A stretch of DNA of 64,000 bases from Ashinkailepas kermadecensis (GCA_034440615.1 JAOTOM010005125.1:144001-208000), one strand, 5' to 3'. Numbered from the stretch's first letter, positions 22,030 to 33,969 are shown. Made by a program: numbers and translations. The notes: generated from the letters alone by a model not told the origin.

Positions 22030-22655
22030 ACAACACGTGGTTAATCTTGCCTGGCACCAGGCAACCGAAAGCGAAACTAATTAAATTATGCGTTGCTCTG
22101 AACATAGCATGTGGCTTGGATGCACGACACTGCCATTTGCAAGGTTACATCGTCACAAAATCACAACAAAAACCACGATGCTACATTGCTGTTCAGGTCT
22201 AGCGCTTCTTATCCCTTATACAGATCCACTCATATATTTTTTTTGTCTGCATGGTCCTTCGTCTTTTGTAAAATTTGTATGCTGAAAGGATTGTCATCCT
22301 TTAATTCAGGGCGACATGATCGGGCATTGTCGCCTTGTGGCGTATCAGTTGTTCAATTGTAGTAACTACGCAAATGTTCATTGATACGTAGTGGCATGTT
22401 TGCTCTCTCCTATATAAGTTGCACCACACAGCTTACTAAGACGAGGAACCATGGCGACATGAAAATACATGAGTCGATCTGTATTAGGGATAGGAAGCTA
22501 GTTCTGAACAGCAATTAGCATCGTGGTTTTTGTTGTGATTTTGTAACCTTGCAAATGGCAGTGTCGTATATCCAAGCCACATGTTATGTTCGTAGCTGCG
22601 CAGAACTTCGTAAGTTTCGTTTGCCGTATGTCTGGTGCCAGGCAAGCTGAAACAT
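22030..22655. repeat. inverted repeat with arms of about 160 bp
   Basis: The left arm (about 22,040-22,205) and right arm (about 22,496-22,655) are reverse complements. Landmarks are TTGCCTGGCACCAGGCA at left and TGGTGCCAGGCAA at right, plus the shared word TTGCAAATGGCAGTGTCGT. The spacer is about 290 bp. The small frames in both arms mirror one another and are not genes. Confidence 0.75.
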
Positions 22656-22659
22656 GTGC

Positions 22660-24185
22660 TGTTGTGCTGATTAGAAGGTGCATTTTGCATTTTTTTGATT
22701 CTGTAGAAGTGCCCTGCACAGTAGCTTAAACCCCGCATGATATAGCATTTTTGACGATAAAAAAACAATTTCAAAGACAAGGTCATATCAAATGTCACTG
22801 AGATACCAGTGGTGTCTTTTCTCGTCGGTGCCACCAATATTTAATATGGCGAGTTGTGGTAGTGTATGTTTACCTTTTATGTGTACGGTGTGTTTCACTG
22901 CGTGGATTAATTCATTTTCTGGTTAGTTTTATGAGGTCTCAACTGCGACGTACAATGAACGACATACAAGTTCAGCTCTGAACAGGCCATGGATGCCGCG
23001 ACGCGGGACGCCCGCTCCGCAGAACTTGGCGTGCTGAGCCAGAGCGAGCGCTCACGTCGCAAACAGGAGCGCACTCTGGGGAGGCTGCAGAGGTTGGCAA
23101 GGTGGCAACCGCACCATTGGTGCCTACCTGGAGGCGGCAAAGTGCATACTCCGAGGGATAACAGCTCTTCTTAACGTCGTGGTGGGGAAGTTGTTGGGAA
23201 GTTTGGGAAGTCAGGTGTTGATGGGTAAGGGGAGCAGTGACAGATCCAGGGAAGAGTCACGGGAGCTTTGCTCTCAAGATGAGCTGGCTGGAAGGAAAAT
23301 CAACCTCCATTCCAAATTTTCGATAAAGCTAGATACATTTTGTGAGGAAAATATTGCTTCAACCATAAGCTTCGGTGCTAAGCTGTCTAACGCCGATAAT
23401 TTGTATTAGCGGGGTGCTCCCCAATGTCGACGGAACCTGGACTGCATCCGTCACTGCAATGGCTGCGGATTTTCCATCGGCGAAGTAAATTCAGGGTGCA
23501 CCTATCACGTAGCATATTTTTTTTATCCCTGACGGTAGTGGGGAGTAAATACCAAATCATTGGCATACAAATCGGCTTGTTGCGCTCCCCATCCAACCAG
23601 CCGAAACAATCGTTGAGCGGAGATCGGGGATCCACTCGAGAGTCCTCGAGGAACACATTTTTCCAGTCGAAGGGGCACCACATCTCCATCTAGGTGAGGG
23701 CAACCCCCTCCCGCTCCCCAGGGAAAACTGCCGCCGCTCCCACCGGAAAAGGCCTTCCCCTTGGAATGGATTTTTTAGCTAAAGGCGCTCTTTTCGGATG
23801 AAGAGGTGAAGAGGTGACTTTTCTTTTCAGACGAAAAGGCGCCCCTCAGTATTCTCCAGCGCAGCCCCTACACCCGCTCAATGATTTTTTTTCCACCGAA
23901 AGCGACTCTGATGGTATGTGCTCGTCCCGTGAAGGAACTGAAAAAAAAATCAGAATACACAGCTGAAGAAGCCACCACACCACATTTGGCAGCACATTCA
24001 CGAGATGCCATGCGACAATAACTGCACAATCCTGCACCTGTTGACAGAAAGCTGAGATACAGCCGCACGATTTCACCGCCAGGGTTTCGCTTGCTCTTCT
24101 AGCGGAAAACCGAGAGCTATTATTGGACTTTATGATCCTTGGCCCTAAAGCATTTTTGCACGTTATGAATGCTCCCTCTGAAGCC
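22660..24185. other. no recognised content
   Basis: Mixed sequence without a protein, RNA or repeat I can name. Frames of up to 127 codons are present on the minus strand (23,846-24,229) but show no motif. Confidence 0.4.
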
Positions 24186-24189
24186 AGTA

Positions 24190-24600
24190 TTGGAGTTTGT
24201 GATCGTTGGACGTTTGGAACTTCGGACATTGGGAACGCACCCTAGCCAAGACATTTAGTGATTTATTTCGCATTTTTGGGCGTTATGATCCTTAGATGTT
24301 GTGAGCTTTGGACGTTATTAACTTTGATAGTTAATGAACCTTGGACGTTATGAACACTTCCCTTTGTACCTTATGTTAATAGCCTATGCATCGGGTCCGT
24401 ATCAAAACTTCCAAAAAATTAACATACAAAGACAAAAAGACCAATAACCAAAAGTCCAAGAACGTAAAGTCCATGAATCATAACGTCCAAACACCGAATG
24501 TCCAAAGTAAATAATGTCCAACAACCGAACATCCAGGGATCGTAAAAGTCCAAATACCGAAGGTCCAAAACCGCAACGTTCAAGATCCAAATATCAAGAA
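24190..24600. repeat. degenerate TTGGACGTTATGA array in inverted halves
   Basis: From 24,190 to 24,380 the plus strand repeats words such as TTGGACGTTATGAAC at about 16-20-bp spacing. From 24,430 to 24,595 the complementary words (GTCCAAAN..., CATAACGTCCAAA) appear. The two halves form a loose inverted repeat. Related words recur at 28,800-28,965. Confidence 0.65.
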
Positions 24601-25898
24601 GTTCGACAATAGTTGGCGTGCTCTCGACAAGGCGGAATAATTTCCGCCTTTATTGAAAGTATGTTCAAGGTAGTTATGGAAGCTTTCCTCTGTATCAACA
24701 GATGGCAGGATCTTCCAATAGATACAGTGTAAGGTGGTGAAACAACGAGTTGAACGTGTTTGAACTATTGCGGTTCTCGGAGATGGGGTGGCTGGCGATT
24801 TCATACCTGTGAGGGAGGTTCAATATTACCTGGAAGCAAAGTCCAAAATGCGAGTGAAGAAGGTAAGATCGTGAGCGATCATCGGGTCGGGACTTTTGAA
24901 CCAGACCAAGGTGTTGATATGCTTTTGGAAATTAATGATGGTTTATGATCATGAATATGGAGAGGCTTATCGCATTATATCTGCAATCACTCAGGTATAG
25001 GTGATTACGGACTACGGAGTCATTACTGTTTGTGATGTTTAAAATCGTGAAAGGATTAGCTGATGTTTACTTAATGATGCTCTTCTGTTTAGGGCATCAC
25101 AGGGAAATTTGCCATAATGTTTTTCTCTTCAGAATGCCATGTTTATGAAGGTGACTAAGATGAGACCAGACCATTTATTTTCTGTGCAAATTATTACTTT
25201 TCAGCTTATGAGCAAAATAGTGCCAAAAAGAGGCTTTGAGTTAGGTAACATAGCATAAATAGACATGTTTTAGAAAATATAACAAAAATGCAGCATAACA
25301 TAACCTAACCTAGCTTAACCTACCTTTGGATAAAAACGGTAAATTTTTGATAAAAGGTGTTTGGGATTTTTTGGAATTGTTTTTTTTTTCTTCAGAATAT
25401 GATGTTTATGAATGTGACTAAGAAGATGCAATCACTCATTTTTGGTCAACACATCCTCGAGAAGGTTTGGTAGGTATATTTACTGAGAAGGGAAGTGAAT
25501 TTAGTAGGAATATTTCCTAAACTTCCGGTAGTTTAGTAGGCATTTTTACTAAAGTTGCCTATGGAGATATATGCAGTGCGACCGGAAATGGGGACGTGAA
25601 AGAGGTGGATTTTTTCTGTCAGTATTTGGAAACCCGTGGCTCTTCTTGCGTAAGTAGCGGTGGCGGGCCGCGGGCACTCGCTGTTCTGTTTTTTGAACAC
25701 GCAATATTGTGGTTATGCCAGTCGGGGTCGGGGTGAGGGCAGGTGGGTACGCTGGTGTAGTTCTCGCCGTTGTTCTCAGTTTGCGCTTTAGGTACCTATA
25801 TAGGTAAGACATGTACCAATGTGAAACCAGATATCAAAGAACGCACCAACATCGTACCTAGGTAGGTAAATAGGTATATGTATATACACACACACACC

Positions 25899-25900
<2 letters not shown>
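24600..25900. other. mostly unassigned; two MITE-family fragments
   Basis: No gene is recognised. Segments near 25,130-25,330 and 25,385-25,430 share the words TGTTTATGAA-GTGACTAAG and CTGTGCAAATTATTACTTTT with the palindromic MITE family at 29,866-32,108. A CCTAACCTAG run lies near 25,303. Confidence 0.5.

Positions 25901-25904
<4 letters not shown>

Positions 25905-25982
<78 letters not shown>
25905..25982. repeat. (AT)n microsatellite
   Basis: Nearly pure TA dinucleotide tract abutting the Penelope-like fragment. Confidence 0.95.
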
Positions 25983-25983
<1 letters not shown>

Positions 25984-25986
<3 letters not shown>

Positions 25987-26276
25987 GAACATTTTATGTC
26001 AGTGAAACCAAACGTAGCATAAGGGATAGGTACACTCAGCACTTGGGAGAAACCAGACTTCGGAGAGCATACACACCTTTAGGCGAACACATGATCGACA
26101 AACATTCTAACATGGAACACAGCGACACTAACACAAACTTCAAAGTAGAAATTCTAGCAACAGCCAGGCACAACGCTGATCTGAAGGTCCTCGAATCTCT
26201 ACATATACGTAATCTACGGCCGCAACTAAACACGCAAACGACGTCTTGGTATATCACATCAAATTATATTACCTAA
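25984..26276 (+). pseudogene. Penelope-like element GIY-YIG endonuclease fragment
   Basis: The translation gives FYVSETKRSIRDRYTQHLGE, then RAYTPLGEHMIDKHSN and FKVEILATARHNADLKVLE, ending with SLHIRNLRPQLNTQT. The order Y-V-x-E-T-K...R-x-x-H, then a central acidic stretch and L-E-S-L-x-I-x-x-L-x-P-x-L-N, is typical of the C-terminal GIY-YIG nuclease of Penelope-like retroelements. The upstream RT and the GIY motif itself are absent, cut by the AT tract. A hammerhead-like core follows about 260 bp downstream on the same strand. Confidence 0.72.
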
Positions 26277-26532
26277 ACATAAATTATATATAGTATGTAT
26301 TACGCGTTATATTGGATATATGTCTATATATGTGCGTGAGTGTATGTATCAATATGTATATGGACCATCGGCTCGGGCTTCCTCAGAGGATTCCTTCTTG
26401 ACATAGTTTGTTTCTGGTTTGGAGTTTCTGTGAGTGTCTGCACCACTGAGGAGGCTTCTCTGCATTCCACGTGTCTTTTTGCACGCTTTTTCCCCGCGTG
26501 CCTTTTTCAATTTTTTAAGCTTGAGCTTTTGC

Positions 26533-26573
26533 ATTACTCCTGACGATGGCCCCTGGCCGAAACATTGAGTAAT
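26533..26573 (+). ncRNA. hammerhead-ribozyme-like motif of a Penelope-like element
   Basis: ATTACTC (26,533-26,539), CTGACGA (26,540-26,546), a GGCC-CCT-GGCC hairpin, GAAAC (26,559-26,563), ATT, then GAGTAAT (26,567-26,573). CTGANGA and GAAA are the invariant hammerhead core. ATTACTC/GAGTAAT forms a 7-bp enclosing stem. Penelope-like elements are known to carry hammerhead motifs near their ends. A very short third stem makes activity uncertain. Confidence 0.7.
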
Positions 26574-26620
26574 CAAATATAACCTTTATCGTTCCTTTTG
26601 ATATCAACTCAGCAACTCCT

Positions 26621-26621
<1 letters not shown>

Positions 26622-26700
<79 letters not shown>

Positions 26701-26711
26701 TATATATATAT
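26622..26711. repeat. (AT)n microsatellite
   Basis: TA dinucleotide tract with one interruption near 26,696, lying between two convergent Penelope-like 3' regions. Confidence 0.95.
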
Positions 26712-26820
26712 AATAACATGAATTAATGTTTTTCGTCCAAGGCGTAGTTGTAGGATAAACCTGATGGCCAATAGAGCTATGTAGATCATAAGACCTCCAT
26801 TATAACTTTTTTGTTCGAAC

Positions 26821-26856
26821 TCAACGTTTCGTTGCATTGCGTAACATGTTCAGGAG
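26821..26856 (-). ncRNA. degenerate hammerhead-like motif
   Basis: On the minus strand CTGAACA, a loop with TGTT...AACG pairing, then GAAACGTTGA. The first core block differs from CTGANGA by one base, so it is probably inactive. Position and context match a Penelope-like 3' end facing the one at 26,533. Confidence 0.45.
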
Positions 26857-26904
26857 CAAAACAGTACAACAATGAGGATACAAAAACACAGAATTACACA
26901 TCAT

Positions 26905-27130
26905 TCACACAGTGACTGAAAACACACGGATGCAAGATGAAGCACGATCCGTTTCATTTATCAATCCCTCCCGCGTCTCAAAAAGTGTTTCAAGTGTAAT
27001 GCGTTCCCAACCCACATGGTAAACTTTTACATTAAAACGTTTCTGGACTTTAATAAGAAACCGCGACATAACCAAGAAAACGAACCGGATGATTGAACGG
27101 TTGAACGTTGCCGGAGGCAGCAACAAACCG
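26905..27130 (-). pseudogene. possible Penelope-like element fragment
   Basis: The minus frame contains KVQKRFNVKVYHVGWERI then TLETLFETREG. This resembles the segment between RT and GIY-YIG in Penelope-like proteins, where a KRxxNxxxxF stretch precedes a TL..L motif. The surrounding 173-codon frame (26,905-27,426) is otherwise unrecognised. Moderate to low certainty. Confidence 0.4.
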
Positions 27131-27429
27131 CGAAGCACGTAGGTATTTTTGGCGTTTGTCTTTAGAGCACATAGTATATGCTCTGAGGAGTCTATGGACA
27201 TGAACTTAGGAAATCTGCATGTTATTTGTAGTAGGTTAGTCGGGGCCACTGTAGCTTTTCCGTTTTCGCTGAAACTTCTTTTGCGATCCATGATCCTCCC
27301 AGCGCCCGGACAAGAAGCTCGGGAAAGAAATCCAGGTAACCATAAGTAATTTAGTATATATTTTGGCTTTGCTTCACTCCCACGTTTCATTTGAAAGAGC
27401 TTTAAAATGTTGTGCTGCTGCAACAAATG

Positions 27430-28159
<730 letters not shown>

Positions 28160-28189
28160 ATTGTGAGAAGAAATGAACGATTTCCTTGC

Positions 28190-28320
28190 CAGCCATGATT
28201 GAAGTAAGATAAGGTGAAACGTTTTGGCCCACATTGACAAAGAATGCTGTGCTTTTAATACAACTTAGATATATTAGATCTCAAACTTTTTGATCATGGA
28301 TCATTTTCAAGAGTAACAAT
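28190..28320 (-). mobile_element. degenerate Penelope-like terminus
   Basis: On the minus strand 28,314-28,280 reads CTCTTGAAAATGATCC, then ATGATCAAAAAGTTTGAGA. This is a decayed version of the TGAAGATGATC...GATCGAAACG type of Penelope-like end. GGGCCAAAACGTTTCACC follows near 28,232. It abuts the 260-bp AT tract. Confidence 0.4.
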
Positions 28321-28569
28321 ATTTTGTACACATCAATTCATGACAAAAATCATACACTGTAATCACCCTCCGAATTCGAATCGCATCTTCGCATATTTTG
28401 TCGCCTGAACAAGAAATCACCTTCACATCTCGCACGCACTAAGATCAACATACACGGTATGCACATTTCCCAATATCATACATCACACGGATCTCACAAT
28501 TTCTGCAATAGCCGCCCCTATCGCTCTCTCGTCCCTTACCCCTCAAATCGCACTACACTGACGCTCCCT

Positions 28570-28764
28570 CCCCCTTCTCTCTCTCTCTCTCTCCAACTAT
28601 ATATATCCCCCCCTCTCTCTCTCTCTAACTATATATATATATATAGGTTAGTCGATCAGTCAGTGAGTTAGTTAGTCGATCGATATATATATATAGGTAT
28701 AGTCGATCAGTCAGTCAGTTAGTTAGTATATCTATATATATATATATATATATATATTTCCCTC

Positions 28765-28799
<35 letters not shown>

Positions 28800-28800
28800 T
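28570..28800. repeat. (CT)n and TA/TAGT simple repeats
   Basis: Alternating CT-rich tracts, short TA tracts and two copies of a GTCGATCAGTCAGT unit. No coding content. Confidence 0.85.
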
Positions 28801-28965
28801 TTGGGACCTTTTGGGATCCTTGGATGTTCGGTTTTTGGACTTTATTCACTTTGGACGTTTGGTTTTTGGACGCTATGCTTTTGGACTTTATGGTTCTTGG
28901 ATGTTTTTAATTGGACTTTTGTTCTTTGGATGTTAGTTTTTTGGATGTTCTGAATCACCCCCTAT
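28800..28965. repeat. degenerate TTTTTGGACGTT array
   Basis: About ten units of TTTTTGGACTTTATG/TTGGATGTT-like words at 16-20-bp spacing, related to the array at 24,190-24,600. Confidence 0.6.
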
Positions 28966-29865
28966 GTATCAGCTGATTTCCAGGGATCGAGCGCAACCAG
29001 CGCAACGGAGTTGGCGGTTTGTTGCGTTGGTGTTGGTGGTTGGTGTTGTTTTGTATATGTAGGCGAAGTAAGGCGTGGGATGGAGTAAATAATAGTTACC
29101 GTTTTGCCAGATGTATGCTGTGACAAACGTGAAATGCTACGCGTGTTATAGGACTTGTGAAATTCCTGAATCTCCGTTTTTCAGAAGGACCATACTTGCT
29201 GCGCAATCGTCTCAAGAGTGTCGGATCAGAACAGCATCCGCTTTTTGGCATCTGAAACTGTTGTAAAATATAAGCTGGTGCATATGCCGTCCGAAGTACC
29301 GTGGTGCATATCAAGTGGTGTGAATTGAAGCAACACAATAATATGTAGTGTGCAGTTTTGCATATTCATTGGTCAACTGATCTACCTACCAAGCCATGTG
29401 GAAGTAGAGAGATGATGCAAATTCCATGTAAGCATGGCAACATTTATAGTGATGTTCCAAGTGCTGACTAACAACTGATGAATATTGATTGTGACCTCCA
29501 AGCTTACAAGTTGAGTGCCAAGTCATGGACATCTCAAAGAGCACAGGTTCAAGGATTTTTGTGACAAATGTTGTTGAAAGCAAGGATGAAACAGAAGAGG
29601 TAAGCAGTCATTTCAAGATGCATGCATCCCTTACTCCAGGCACATCATTTGCATGTATGAAGGTATATATAAATATCTCACCAACCCTAGATAATTACAA
29701 ACAAATTATCAGTGTTTTTGTGGCTTAAAGTGTTCCACGGGAATGTTTTATCCATGTTTTAACTCCATAAAGCAAATGGTAAGTTTGCAGTTTAAGGCAA
29801 TATGTTTATTTCTGATAATTTACTTTTTGAGTGCAATGTTTATAAATGTGCTGAACATAAGGTAA
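28966..29865. other. no recognised content
   Basis: AT-rich sequence with no gene, RNA or repeat that can be named. Confidence 0.4.
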
Positions 29866-32108
29866 ATATTTCTGTCTAGGTAAAATGTGATTTTTTTTAA
29901 ATACATGGTATTTTAATGTAAAAATGACTGCAACCACTCATTTTCTCTGCAAATTATTACTTTCCAGTTGGCAAACAAGTACACTATCATAATCTTCAAT
30001 CTGCAAATATGGCACATCGCATATAATTATCTGTACCTGGTCTGTAACAGACATGATAAAGAAGAAATTCAACACTTCATGCACTCAATTTAATACTCTG
30101 ACATAAAAAACCGGCAGATATTAAGACCTAGGTAAAATGTGATTTTTGGAATTTGTTTTTTGAACACATGGTATTTTAACGTAAAAATGATGATGTGACC
30201 ACTCATTTTGTCTGCAAATGATTACTTTTCAGTTGGCAAACAAATACACGATTATAATCTTCACTGCAAATATAGCACATCGTGTATAATTATCCATACC
30301 TGGTGTGTCACAGATGATAAAGAAGATATTAAGCACTTCATGCACTTGATTTAATACTCTGACATTGAAAACATTATGTTTCTGCCTTAATTCCACATTA
30401 TCTCAGAGAATGAATACTCACAACACGCCGTGCCAGCAACCATTGATAAGGGCCGGAAATTCCTTGCGATGCTGTATTATTTTATGTTTAATATATTTGA
30501 TGACATGGCCAAAAAATTTGTTTCCGACGATTCTGGTTTTCCGGTTAGGTTGCTAATTAGTTTAGGTTAGATTATATTATGATGTAATATATTCTTATAT
30601 ATTATGCTACATTATCTTAGTCTAGGTTGGGCTAGGTTGGGTTATTTTATTTTTCTAATAAAATGAATAAAATTAAATAACCTAACCTAACCTAGACTAA
30701 GATAACATAGCATAATATATAGGAATATAATTACATCATAATATAATCTAACCTAACCTAACCTAACAGGAAAACCAGAATCGTTACAAACAAATTTTTC
30801 GGCCATGACGTCATCAAATATAATACAAATTAAATAATACAGCATCGCAAGGAATTTCCGGCCCTTATGGACGGTTGCTGGTGTGGAGTGTTGCGAGTAT
30901 TCATTCTCGGAGATAATGTGGAATTAAGGCAGACAGATAATGTTTTTGATGTCAGAGTATTAAATCTAGTGCATGAAGTGTTGAATATCATATCATGCCT
31001 GTGACACCAGGTATGGATAATTATATGCGCTGTGCTATATTTGCAGATTGTAGATTATGATTGTGTATTTGTTTGCCAACTGAAAAGTAACCATTTGCGG
31101 AGAAAATGAGTGGTCGCATTGTCATTTTTACATTAAAATACAGTGCATTTAAGAAAATCCAAAAATCACATTTTCCTAGGTCTTAATATTTACCCAAAAA
31201 TCTTGTTTCTGCCTTCATTCAACATTTATTTCTGAAAATGAATACTCCGTCTGCAGCCAAGGCCGGAAGTCTTGCGATGCTGTATTATTTTATTTTTCAT
31301 ATATTTGATGTCATAGCCAAAAAATTTCTGATTCTGGTTTTGGACGTTTCGGATATTCTGTGTTCCGAGACTCAAAAAATGTTCCGAACATTCTGTTTTG
31401 GACGATTCTGGTTTACCGGCTAGGTTAGGTTAGATTATATTATCATGTAATATATTTTATACTACACTACATTATCTGCCATTCTTACACTGCATATTGT
31501 TACTGCATACACTGGAGAACACTGCCATGTTCTGCTTACAGTGAAGAGTTCAAAAATTACATATGAACAGATAAATAATATAAAAAATAAAATAACCTAA
31601 CCTAACCTAGACTAAGATAACAGCATAATATATAAAATATATTATATCGTAATATATAATCTAACCTAACGTAACCTAACCGGAAAACTAGAATCGTCCT
31701 AAACAAGTTTTTCGGCCATGATGTCATCAAATCTATGGAGAATAAAATAATACAGCATCGCAAGGAACTTCCGGCCTTTGTTGACATTGCTGACATGCCA
31801 TGTTGAGTATTCATTCTCAGAGTTAATGTCAAATTAAGGCAGAAACATAAGGTTTTCGATGTCAGAGTATTAAATTGAGTCCATGAAGTATTCAATTCCT
31901 TCTTTATCACATCTGTGACACACCCGGTACTGATAATTATATGCAATGTGCTATATTTGTAGAGTGAAGATTATGATGATGTATTTGTTTGCCAACTGAA
32001 AAGTAATAATTTGCGGAGAAAATCAGTGGTTGCATCATCATTTTTACGTTAAAATACCATGTATATAAAGATTTTAAAAATCATATTTTACCTAGATCGT
32101 AATATACA
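29866..32108. mobile_element. palindromic MITE, outer copy, split by a nested copy
   Basis: The left outer arm is 29,866-30,120. The remainder of the left arm resumes at 31,188 and the right arm ends near 32,108. Landmark words CACTCATTTTCTCTGCAAAT, TTAATACTCTGACAT and GGCCGGAA...TCCTTGCGATGC appear in the left arm and complemented in the right. The centre carries complementary CCTAACC/GGTTAGG runs. No protein is encoded. Confidence 0.72.
30121..31187. mobile_element. palindromic MITE, complete nested copy (about 1.07 kb)
   Basis: Arms of about 520 bp run from TTAAGACCTAGG (30,121) to CCTAGGTCTTAA (31,187) with the centre near 30,650. The element is flanked by TA on each side (ATA|TTAAG and CTTAA|TAT). 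It separates ...CTCTGACAT and TTTCTGCCTT... of the outer copy. A TA target is consistent with a Tc1/mariner-mobilised foldback MITE, an inference from the flanks only. Confidence 0.72.
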
Positions 32109-32179
32109 ATAAATGTGACCACTTATTTCCTATGCAAATGCATACTTCACAGTTGGGAAGCAAAATAACACCCAAAAAG

Positions 32180-33030
32180 GAGCCTGGAGTGGGATGCACT
32201 AAAATACTGAAAGTTAGCCAGTTTTCACTGAAGCACATCTCAAGCCTGAACTACTGCACCCAGCCTCATCAAACACACACCACTGGAATTCCCATTGAAA
32301 GCTACCTGCATGCAGAATCTTCAAGAATATGCCAGACAAACGGGTTAATTTGTACTTCAGTTTTTTATGAATTCTTGGAATTTATCATTGCAATGCAATG
32401 TTTATGAGTGTGACTAGGTTGATGTGACCACTCATTTTCTGTGCAAATGCTTACTTTTCAGGTTGTGAGTAAATAACACCAAAAAAAGGACTTTAGGTTA
32501 GGTGACATGGCATAAAAAGAAATGCTTTAAAACATGGTTTTTTACCTCTGGGTCAAGTACAGTTGAACCCTGGGCCATGAAGTTGTTAGCTGGATGCATA
32601 TTGGTATGGTGAGACTAATGATGTACCTTTTGTTGCTATTGGAGCATATTTAAGAGTTGAAGAAGGCTTTCAATAATTTTGTGTGGTGTTTGACCTCTGG
32701 GTTACATGGAGGTCAGCCATGAGTCGTGAAATATAGATTGGTTCTGCGAGTTGAATGGTGTATATTTCATTGGGATTTGGACATTCTTAAGGGTCAAAAA
32801 GACTTGGTAACTTTTGTGGCACAGGTACTAAAATACTGAAACCAGTTTTTCTTGTATGCTTTTGCAGATAAAGTTAGAAGATTTAGCATGCATGTCGAGC
32901 TTTTGATGGAAATTCCAGTAGTGTATGTTTCATGAGGCTGTGTGTGGTGGTTTGGGTGTGATGTGTTTTGGTGAACATTGGCTAACTTTCAGTATTTAAT
33001 GCATCCTGCATGGAGTCTGTTAATATAACA
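32180..33030. repeat. inverted repeat with arms of about 160 bp
   Basis: The left arm (about 32,183-32,340) contains ACTGAAAGTTAGCC and CACTGGAATTCCCAT. The right arm (about 32,850-33,015) contains the complements GGCTAACTTTCAGTA and ATGGAAATTCCAGTAGTG. The spacer is about 500 bp and a MITE-family fragment precedes it. Probably another non-autonomous foldback element. Confidence 0.65.
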
Positions 33031-33224
33031 TAAAAAGCAATATTGAATAGGAAGAAAGAATGTATCATACCCTAACCTAGCCTAACCTTCAATGCAAGAA
33101 AACATTTTTTTTAATGGGGAATTTTCAGGCAATTTTCTCCCCAAAATTTAGGAATAAAAACAACCAAAAGTAACCTAGTCAAAATTGTGTAACCTAGTCA
33201 AGTAACCTAGTCAAAAGTAACCTG
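33031..33224. other. CCTAACC-rich and AACCTAGTCAA repeats
   Basis: A CCTAACCTAGCCTAACC run near 33,070 and three or four units of GTAACCTAGTCAAA near 33,170-33,230. No gene. Confidence 0.6.
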
Positions 33225-33968
33225 CAAAATTTTGACAACAACACTGATGCAAACATTGCATGTTCTCAGTTGATTAAAGCATATATAGATGGCATGAAGC
33301 TTTGGACTAAAACACTTACCCACAGCAGGAGAGCCCCTATAAAACCATGGATTACTGCAGGAATATTATGTTCCATAAACAAAAACAAAAAATTGTACAA
33401 GAAGTACATAAAAATCAAAGCATACAAAATGAATTAGAATATAAACGGTATAGAAACATTTTAGTTCTTATTTGAGAGATGCAAAAAAGTTGTATTATCA
33501 AATGCATTATATCACAATCAGCAGGATGGACAAAAAACATGGAAAATCCTAAATGAACTGAATGCACCCTAAAGCACAAATCCACCACCACCACCACCTA
33601 AATGAACTGATAATAAGAAAAAAAACTAGATCGAAACTTCCTGATGCATTAGTAGATGAAGATGGCAATGAATATGAAAGGAATTGTGTACCAAATGCAT
33701 TTAATAATTTATTTATCTCTATTGGAGAAAGACTAGAACAAAAAATAGCATTGACAGAAAAAGATCGAGCTGAATTTATAGCTGAGCCTACCTATGCAAA
33801 GTTTTCTGATAAAAAAGTATATTGAAGCAGATTACCCATCTACTTAATATTTGTCTACATAGCGGAATATTTCCTGATGATCTTAAGAAACTAGTTGTAC
33901 CTATTTTCAAGGCAGGAGAACATCATAAATTCACAAATTATAGACCTATATATTTACTCTCTATTAAG
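33225..33968 (+). pseudogene. LINE ORF2, upstream part, split by insertion
   Basis: Plus-strand linker and early RT of a CR1/L2-like LINE: RRAPIKPWITAGILCSINKN, NKKLYKKYIKIKA, then LNICLHSGIFPDDLKKL and FKAGEHHKFTNYRPI. Several stops are present. The sequence breaks after YRPIYLLSI and resumes at about 38,365 with TLLPIFSNILGKIL. A TTACTCYCTAT word lies at both edges, suggesting a target duplication. Confidence 0.78.
33562..33596 (+). mobile_element. 35-bp retroposed LINE tail with 14-bp target duplication
   Basis: The 35-bp insert GCACCCTAAAGCACAAAT...CCACCA is flanked by exact CCTAAATGAACTGA at 33,548-33,561 and 33,597-33,610. It matches the GCGCCCTAAAGCCC-AAATAAC tail found at 39,95x and 53,21x, with the tail changed to (CCA)n. 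Confidence 0.7.
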
Positions 33969-33969
33969 G

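Noticed and set aside
30680..30770. Interstitial telomere marking a chromosome fusion
   Set aside because: The CCTAACC runs here are short and lie at the centre of a palindromic MITE, appearing at the same place in the second copy, so they belong to the element.
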